Positions 56,254 through 61,224 of a stretch of DNA of 61,224 nucleotides are shown here, piece by piece. The stretch covers positions 1 to 61,224 of the IMG/VR virus record IMGVR_UViG_3300005253_000610. One strand, given 5' to 3'. The DNA is from a virus. How positions within the stretch are numbered: position 1 is the first letter of the stretch; every line of letters begins with the position of its first letter. The translations under genes and the position numbers were made by a program. The notes beneath the pieces were generated by a model. That model had not been told where the DNA came from. It worked only from the letters and a program-made list of their open reading frames with translations, and searched no databases.

Positions 56254-57318
56254 ATGGCTACACAGATACAAGTAGTAGAGGAAGACACAACAGTCGTGGA
56301 AGATACCGATAACCCTCCCGTGACGGACGCTCCTCAGGAACCCGTAGATCAGGCTCCAGCCGATCCTGTTGAAGCAAAGGACTCAACGGCAGACCCCGTT
56401 GCTCCTGAGCCGACAGTTGTTGACGCTGCACCGGATGCGGATACTGAGAAAACGGCGGACACCAAGGAGGAAGAGCCTAAGGAAGCCGATGAACCGTGGG
56501 AACTAGACGATGATACTATTGAAGCGATTGCTGACTCCTATGGAGATAAACTTGCAAGCACAAAGGGTATTAAGGATATCGTCTCCAAGTCTGTCAAGGA
56601 CGAAGTCGCACGGCAGGTACGGGAGTATCAGTCTGCAACAGATGGGCAGGGACAGGCAGATCAGCTTGTCAATCAGGGACGTGTAGCGGCGGAGAAGATG
56701 CAACAGTTTGCAACGAAAGCCGCAGGCGAACTTGCTAAGGCCGCAAATGGTGAAGAAGGAATTGATGCCAACGTCTTTGATAAAACAGAGTTCATCGGAT
56801 CACTTGAGCAGTATGGCTCGGCAACTGCGCTCTATGAGCGGCACATATTTGAATCCGCCACACAGGACGGGTTCGATCATGTCTTTGCTGACGTGCTGCC
56901 AGAACTCTCGGACGAACACCGCGAGGAGCTACAGGGGATCGTTAATACCGCGAATCGGATGCGAGGCGATCCACGACAGTCACAGCGGGCAGATGCCTAC
57001 TGGATGAGAGAGCTTCTTGGGTTCGTAGCAAACCGAGCAACTGAGAACGGACGGACGCTTGAACACCAACAGCTTACGAATCGCAGGGCAGTGAAGGGGA
57101 AGATTGCAGACTCCAATGCTGTCACCGCTGCGAAGGCGAAGATAGAGGCGAGTAAGCAGCCTCCCCGTGTGCCGAAGTCTGATCCGAAGGCAGGACCAGT
57201 TGAATTCTCCGAAGAGGGCTACCAGAGGATTAAGCAGAGCGGTGTGCCGAGTTCGGAGATTCAAGAGTATGTGAATAACTGGTCTGCTGCTCGGAGACGT
57301 TCGGCTAGTATTAAATAA
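56254..57318 (+). CDS. Scaffolding-like protein
   Basis: 354 residues directly before the capsid gene. Very acidic, Pro/Asp/Glu-rich N-terminus (about residues 1-95), then helical regions with many Gln/Glu (VKDEVARQVREYQSATDGQG) and a Lys-rich tail ending SAARRRSASIK. Scaffolds are typically acidic, helical and located just before the coat gene, and often have a basic end that binds the capsid. Confidence 0.65.
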   Translation: MATQIQVVEEDTTVVEDTDNPPVTDAPQEPVDQAPADPVEAKDSTADPVAPEPTVVDAAPDADTEKTADTKEEEPKEADEPWELDDDTIEAIADSYGDKLASTKGIKDIVSKSVKDEVARQVREYQSATDGQGQADQLVNQGRVAAEKMQQFATKAAGELAKAANGEEGIDANVFDKTEFIGSLEQYGSATALYERHIFESATQDGFDHVFADVLPELSDEHREELQGIVNTANRMRGDPRQSQRADAYWMRELLGFVANRATENGRTLEHQQLTNRRAVKGKIADSNAVTAAKAKIEASKQPPRVPKSDPKAGPVEFSEEGYQRIKQSGVPSSEIQEYVNNWSAARRRSASIK

Positions 57319-57343
57319 TATAACTAGGAAGGAGAACAACTAA

Positions 57344-58249
57344 TTGGCTATTACAGACCGTGAGATGACCAGCACCACGCACGATGACTTTCTTCCGATT
57401 GTGTGGGCTGATGACACGCGCGATGCGATCCAGTTTAATGAAGTGCTACCAAAGCTTGTAAATACGTCTTATGAAGATGAGCTTCGTGTAGGTCGCGTGC
57501 TTCGTATTCCGTTGCGGGCGAACTATGACACGCAGACTAAGAGCGAGGGTGTTGGAAACACCATTAGCTTTCAGTCTGTACCCGGAACTGGAGCGTTTGG
57601 AAACGTACAGGATGTGACGGTGAATACGTTTGAGTATGCAGCCGCACTTCTGAACGCCGTCGTTGCTGCTCAGTCTAAGTATGATGAGCGCCAGCGAATC
57701 GCACAGGGTATTGGATATGCACTCATGCGTGGTATGGAGGTTAGCATTTCTGCCCTCTTCCAAAGCTTTACTCAGATCGTTGGTACGCTTGGTGCCGACC
57801 CTGACGATGCTGTGCTACGGCGTGCGTGGCAGTACCTAGCGGATTCTGGTGTGTATGACAACGCTTCGTGGGTCTTTGGCCCTGCTGCTGTTTCTGCACT
57901 CTTTGGTAACAACAAGTTTACCAGCAAGGACTTTGTAGATGCGAAGTCGGTTATTGAAACTGCTACGCTTCCTCCGCTCTACAACTATCCAGCATATAGT
58001 TCTAACCTGCTTAGGGCACCGTCTACTGGACAGACTGACTGTACGCTAATGCACAAGGAAGCTATTATCCTAATCCGTCAGATCAAGCCCACGTTCCGTG
58101 AGCAGTTCCTTATTAGGAATCTTGCAGACGGAATCGTTGCCTACAACCTCTACGTGGCTGCTGAAGCTAACTGGGTGGTTGAGACACCGGCTACAAATGC
58201 TGACCCCACTACGACGGATGCGGGCGGCGTTTTGATCCGAACCGGATAG
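57344..58249 (+). CDS. Major capsid protein
   Basis: 301 residues from TTG 57344, with AAGGAG nine bases upstream. Alpha/beta sequence: TSTTHDDFLPIVWADDTRD, LRVGRVLRIPLRANYDTQ, VTVNTFEYAAALLNAVVAAQ, GIGYALMRGMEVSISALFQ, and a C-terminal GIVAYNLYVAAEANWVVE strand-helix typical of coat proteins of small HK97-fold heads. Position right after the scaffold supports the call. Sequence family unnamed. Confidence 0.8.
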   Translation: MAITDREMTSTTHDDFLPIVWADDTRDAIQFNEVLPKLVNTSYEDELRVGRVLRIPLRANYDTQTKSEGVGNTISFQSVPGTGAFGNVQDVTVNTFEYAAALLNAVVAAQSKYDERQRIAQGIGYALMRGMEVSISALFQSFTQIVGTLGADPDDAVLRRAWQYLADSGVYDNASWVFGPAAVSALFGNNKFTSKDFVDAKSVIETATLPPLYNYPAYSSNLLRAPSTGQTDCTLMHKEAIILIRQIKPTFREQFLIRNLADGIVAYNLYVAAEANWVVETPATNADPTTTDAGGVLIRTG

Positions 58250-58277
58250 ACAAGTAGACAAAAGAAGGAGTAAGTAT

Positions 58278-58376
58278 ATGGGACAGAAAGGTACCGAAGG
58301 TTCGACACAGAAGGCGGTTAGCCCCAATCCTTCTAAGCCGAACTCGAACAAGACCGTAGGTAAGAAAAACGCCTAG
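58278..58376 (+). CDS. 32-residue basic peptide after the capsid gene
   Basis: Strong AAGAAGGAGTAAG before ATG. MGQKGTEGSTQKAV, then Ser/Asn/Lys-rich to KKNA. Disordered and basic. A stabilising peptide or decoration is possible, but no similarity is known. Confidence 0.5.
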   Translation: MGQKGTEGSTQKAVSPNPSKPNSNKTVGKKNA

Positions 58377-58410
58377 TTGATGGGGAACGGGCGGGTTCCC
58401 CAAAGACGAT

Positions 58411-59031
58411 ATGAAGATTGAAATCAAAGCTGAACCAGAATATGGCTTGGTGAGCAAGGTAGGCTCCATTGACCTTGAATATGGGGTTAAGGGGAGCGAG
58501 TTGGAGAGGGAGCTGAGGGCTGCACAAGAAGCATTTCTCCGTTCGATGGACCTGCGTGGGTTGGTATTGGATAAAAGAGTGCCTCAGAACCCACGGTGGA
58601 CTACAGATGGTGAAGGAAAGCTAAGTGCCACGTATGCAATAGATTGGGAGGGCGTGCGAAGGCCGAAGACGACTACTTCTGATGGCAAAGAAGTCGAACT
58701 GCCGAATAAGAAGGAAACGAGCCTAGAAGATACACAGGGCATGGTAGAGTACCGTATCGTGGGCGTCTTCTGGGCACCGAAGCAGGCAGTAGAGATACTT
58801 AAACACCGTGAGCAGATTAAAGACGAAGAACGGGCAAAGCGGAATGGGAAGTCCTTTGGATACGGTGGGGGAGAGCTTCCGACGATCCCGAATTATCCCG
58901 GCGATGATGCTTTTGATGGACAAGAGTATTCGAGCCGAAGTATACAGAAGGGACCAATAGAAAATGGCAACAAAGCAGACAGAGCCGACAGACGAATCGT
59001 TGATGACGACACAAGAAGGCTCTCCGGTTGA
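58411..59031 (+). CDS. Head-module hypothetical protein
   Basis: 206 residues. Beta-rich start (IEIKAEPEYGLVSKVG), a long charged helix (LERELRAAQEAFLRSM), WTTDGEGKLSATYAIDW and a Lys/Asp-rich end. It overlaps the next gene by 68 bp in another frame, an unusually long overlap. Its first ATG has no strong ribosome site. Confidence 0.5.
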   Translation: MKIEIKAEPEYGLVSKVGSIDLEYGVKGSELERELRAAQEAFLRSMDLRGLVLDKRVPQNPRWTTDGEGKLSATYAIDWEGVRRPKTTTSDGKEVELPNKKETSLEDTQGMVEYRIVGVFWAPKQAVEILKHREQIKDEERAKRNGKSFGYGGGELPTIPNYPGDDAFDGQEYSSRSIQKGPIENGNKADRADRRIVDDDTRRLSG

Positions 59032-59938
59032 GAGAACAACAGAATGGCGGGCAATTAAACAGCGTGAGGAGATCACTGCCGCTGTTCCTACAGAGGAACC
59101 GCCTACCACAGATAAAGCAGTAGAGGAAGCAATGGAGGCGGTCAAGGCACAGATGGATAAGCCTCCGAAGACAAAGACTCCTGTTGCCAATGCTTCAAGC
59201 GCAGAGGCTATTGGGAAATTACAGGAGGAGCTATCCACCCTACGTGATGAGGTAACGAATCTTCGCTCTGCTAGTACAAAGACAGAAGGCGTAGTAGATT
59301 CAGGGCCGTCCGGCTACCCCTGGCAGTATTACAAGAGAAGTGATCGTAATACACCAGGCTACAACTACGGTCTTCAGGCAAATTGGATCACTACTGGACC
59401 GGGGGGCGCAACGCCTGGCGGTCAGCGTGATACTGGAGCATTTACCAAGTATATGATAAAGGGCATGAAGCCCATTATGGGATATGGGGTGTGTGATGCT
59501 CCATCTGCTTACAAGACCCCAGGCGGACAGTTTATTCCGATGCTGGAGAAGGGCGGAGCGAGGGAGTTCCCCGCTACACAGGTAATTGCCTATAAATGGC
59601 ATGTGAAGCCTCCGTTGGAAGGTCTGGTGTTCCCGCAATACGAAGCCGTAAAAGGTACAGTGCGGCATTTCATGTGTGAGGACTGTATCTTTGATATTTG
59701 GATGCTAGAAGATGACAAAGACACGGGGATGGCCTGTTTCAGGCATCTAAGGAGCGATACAGGAGATGGTAAGCATAACTATAGCCGTAGGGAAGGTACT
59801 GCGATCCTTATGGAACAGAAAGTGCCCTTCTCTGCTGGACGGTTTGCCGCTCTTGCTGAAGAGCTAAGAAGGCAGGAGATTGCAGGCGATTCGAGCGCGT
59901 TGAGAGATGCTGCGAAGAACCTTTCCGCCCTTAAATAG
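58964..59938 (+). CDS. Hypothetical virion protein
   Basis: 324 residues. Disordered acidic N-terminus, a coiled coil (AEAIGKLQEELSTLRDEVTN, about residues 75-105), then an aromatic, Gly/Pro-rich core (YPWQYYKRSDRNTPGYNYG, FTKYMIKGMKPIMGYG) and a region with several Cys/His/Asp (RHFMCEDCIFDIWMLEDD). The start is inside the previous gene. Role unknown. Confidence 0.5.
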   Translation: MATKQTEPTDESLMTTQEGSPVERTTEWRAIKQREEITAAVPTEEPPTTDKAVEEAMEAVKAQMDKPPKTKTPVANASSAEAIGKLQEELSTLRDEVTNLRSASTKTEGVVDSGPSGYPWQYYKRSDRNTPGYNYGLQANWITTGPGGATPGGQRDTGAFTKYMIKGMKPIMGYGVCDAPSAYKTPGGQFIPMLEKGGAREFPATQVIAYKWHVKPPLEGLVFPQYEAVKGTVRHFMCEDCIFDIWMLEDDKDTGMACFRHLRSDTGDGKHNYSRREGTAILMEQKVPFSAGRFAALAEELRRQEIAGDSSALRDAAKNLSALK

Positions 59939-59945
59939 ATAGCTA

Positions 59946-60362
59946 ATGCCTGACCTAGAGCCTTATCTTCAGAACGAAGAACTGGACGCCTTCAGCGCAT
60001 CCGGCTCGGCTAACACTGCTATATCTCTACGGAGCGCCCCTGTTGGTAGAGCGGGGCAGTTGATGCTTGTGCTAGTTAGCTACTCCTCAGCGGTAAGTGT
60101 AAACGTGGACGTAACCCTGGATTCCCATCTGGGGGCAAACTTTGACGCACGTATACGGCGGATTACCCTTAGTAATCAGTCTGACGCCTTCTGGCTCCCA
60201 GATAAGGATATTCGTTTGGCACGGAAAGATCAAATCCTGATAGAAGCACCCGCTGGTGGGGCTAGTATTACTGCTCATATCGCAGTCTACATAGACCCAG
60301 GACGTTCACGGTTTGCTGGGTTGGAGGCACTGATTGAGCCGATCCTGCGAAGGGCACGTTAA
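59946..60362 (+). CDS. Virion structural protein (beta-rich)
   Basis: 138 residues, beta-rich (RAGQLMLVLVSYSSAVSVNV, ITLSNQSDAFWLPD, ASITAHIAVYIDPGR) with a basic end (LEPILRRAR-like). It resembles small capsid-associated or neck proteins of the jelly-roll type. Eight bases after the previous stop. The next gene begins right after its stop. Confidence 0.5.
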   Translation: MPDLEPYLQNEELDAFSASGSANTAISLRSAPVGRAGQLMLVLVSYSSAVSVNVDVTLDSHLGANFDARIRRITLSNQSDAFWLPDKDIRLARKDQILIEAPAGGASITAHIAVYIDPGRSRFAGLEALIEPILRRAR

Positions 60363-60755
60363 GTGCCTGCATATAAGGATGGGATACGTGATGATGGTAC
60401 AATTGCTATCGTCTTAGTCATCGACGGGGGCGGCTCCGTGATCAGCACGGGTATTGCAGGATGGCTCCACATTCCTTTTGCTTGCGTTATTGAAGAGGTG
60501 ACGATGTTAGCTGACCAGTCTGGGAGCATCGTTGTTGATATCTGGAAGGACGCCTACTCAGACTATCCGCCAACTAATGCCGACAGTATCACGGCCAGTG
60601 CCCCGCCGACGATCAGCACCGCGACGAAGAGTCAGGACAGTACGCTCACGGGCTGGACGACCTCGATTGCAGCAGGTGACACCCTCCACTTTAATGTGGA
60701 CTCCGTAACGACGATTACCGAGCTTACGATCTCACTGAAAGCGCAGAAGACCTAA
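60363..60755 (+). CDS. Virion structural protein with widespread phage motif
   Basis: 130 residues from GTG 60363. GIAGWLHIPFACVIEEVTML, then SIVVDIWKDAYSDYPPTNAD, ITASAPPTISTATKSQDST and LTGWTTSIAAGDTLHFNVD are strongly reminiscent of a common phage/prophage protein family. It forms a beta-sandwich-like head or fibre component. Shares one base with the next gene. Confidence 0.6.
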   Translation: MPAYKDGIRDDGTIAIVLVIDGGGSVISTGIAGWLHIPFACVIEEVTMLADQSGSIVVDIWKDAYSDYPPTNADSITASAPPTISTATKSQDSTLTGWTTSIAAGDTLHFNVDSVTTITELTISLKAQKT

Positions 60756-61180
60756 TGGCTATCCGTTTTATTCAGCCCGCAGATCACGTCAAGGCCCAGG
60801 GCCTCCTGGGAGGACCGCGCACGCTCGATGCCCCGGGCAATCGCGTCCACGTAGCGGAGGAGAACGGGAAGATCGTAGGAGCTACGGTATGGGCGCAGCC
60901 GGACGATGGCGAGGCCATCCTGGGCGATGTAGTGGCTCCTATGGGACGGCGCGACCTCTACTACGGGCTGATTAAGGCGGCGGTCACAGACGCCCTTGCT
61001 CGTGGCTTCACAAAAGGCGTTAGCACCGTGCATCGTAAGGCGCTGCTGAATCAGTTAGAGCGCGATTTCACCCTCACAGCCAACCCGTCGGGCTGGAATC
61101 CCCTGACGCAAGCGCCTGTCGAGTGGACGATCCACGTTGACCTGGAAGACCTGCTCCTCCAGCTAGAGGCGGTGGTGTAG
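60755..61180 (+). CDS. GNAT-like acetyltransferase-fold protein in the virion cluster
   Basis: 141 residues. IRFIQPADHVKAQGLL, VHVAEENGKIVGATVWAQP and the strand-helix region (GDVVAPMGRRDLYYGLIKAA) fit a GNAT-like fold, although the acetyl-CoA loop is not the usual RxxGxG/A. It may be a structural derivative. The neighbours are virion genes; phages use acetyltransferases to alter host proteins. Confidence 0.45.
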   Translation: MAIRFIQPADHVKAQGLLGGPRTLDAPGNRVHVAEENGKIVGATVWAQPDDGEAILGDVVAPMGRRDLYYGLIKAAVTDALARGFTKGVSTVHRKALLNQLERDFTLTANPSGWNPLTQAPVEWTIHVDLEDLLLQLEAVV

Positions 61181-61224
61181 ATGGGCCAGCTTAGCGCCGT
61201 TGCGACGATTGACTCCTACATAAA
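61181..61224 (+). CDS. N-terminal fragment, probably of the DNRLRE-like gene at the window start
   Basis: 14 codons from ATG directly after the previous TAG: MGQLSAVATIDSYI, then two bases at the end of the window. The ATIDSYI stretch is the usual start of DNRLRE-type repeats. The C-terminal part of a DNRLRE protein opens the window. Joining needs a short missing piece with length 3n+2, about 45 bases by typical repeat length. Confidence 0.5.
   Translation, partial: MGQLSAVATIDSYI

Noticed and set aside
1-61224. CRISPR array, rRNA, integrase, RNA polymerase
   Set aside because: No regular spaced repeats and no such domain seen in any large frame.

Overview
This window looks like most or all of one tailed double-stranded DNA bacteriophage genome. 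It has a terminase large subunit, a portal, a scaffold and a major capsid protein, followed by many virion proteins. It also has a leftward DNA-metabolism and lysis block with a family-A DNA polymerase. Genes are tightly packed and often overlap as ATGA or TAATG. Shine-Dalgarno sequences (AGGAGG) and sigma70-like promoters (TTGACG, 17 bp, TATACT) point to a bacterial host. I cannot name the host. I see no tape-measure, tail-tube or sheath gene, and there is a 1625-residue virion protein, so a short-tailed (podovirus-like) particle is my best guess. I see no integrase, RNA polymerase, tRNA, rRNA or CRISPR array.

Layout. (1) 1-11182, rightward: late virion genes, including a tandem pair (1378-3077) and a tandem trio (3862-5886) of paralogues, a beta-propeller-like protein, a fibre-like protein and a small holin-like protein. 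(2) 38896 down to 11099, leftward: about 60 genes from a promoter at 39279-39307. Reading leftward they are: small zinc-ribbon genes; a ubiquitin-like cassette (E2-like, JAB peptidase, E1-like, Ubl); uracil-DNA glycosylase; DNA polymerase; glycosyltransferases and methyltransferases; an HNH endonuclease that has invaded a zinc-ribbon gene; an XPD/DinG-like helicase; a Cas4-like nuclease and a Sak4-like recombinase; an ERCC4 nuclease; an exonuclease; then an amidase with small membrane proteins. (3) 38897-39852: an AT-rich divergent control region with short repeats. (4) 39853-44719, rightward: a Dam methylase and many small early genes with repeated promoters, a candidate small RNA and a 130-bp element with 29-bp inverted repeats. 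(5) 44944-61224, rightward: the packaging and head module running into virion genes.

The last 44 bases start a gene (MGQLSAVATIDSYI) that looks like the N-terminus of the DNRLRE-like protein whose C-terminal part opens the window at base 1. The molecule is therefore probably circular or circularly permuted, with a short stretch missing at the join.

Most notable is 32990-37542. A four-part ubiquitin-like system (beta-grasp protein ending GG-VKGA, E1-like, E2-like with a HPH...C motif, JAMM peptidase) is flanked on both sides by paralogous proteins that share an 'RGPD' domain. A phage carrying a complete conjugation/deconjugation set could tag host or phage proteins, or antagonise a host ubiquitin-like defence. 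That role is inference. Several tiny membrane peptides (29-33 residues) lie hidden at gene junctions, one of them between the E1 and Ubl genes.
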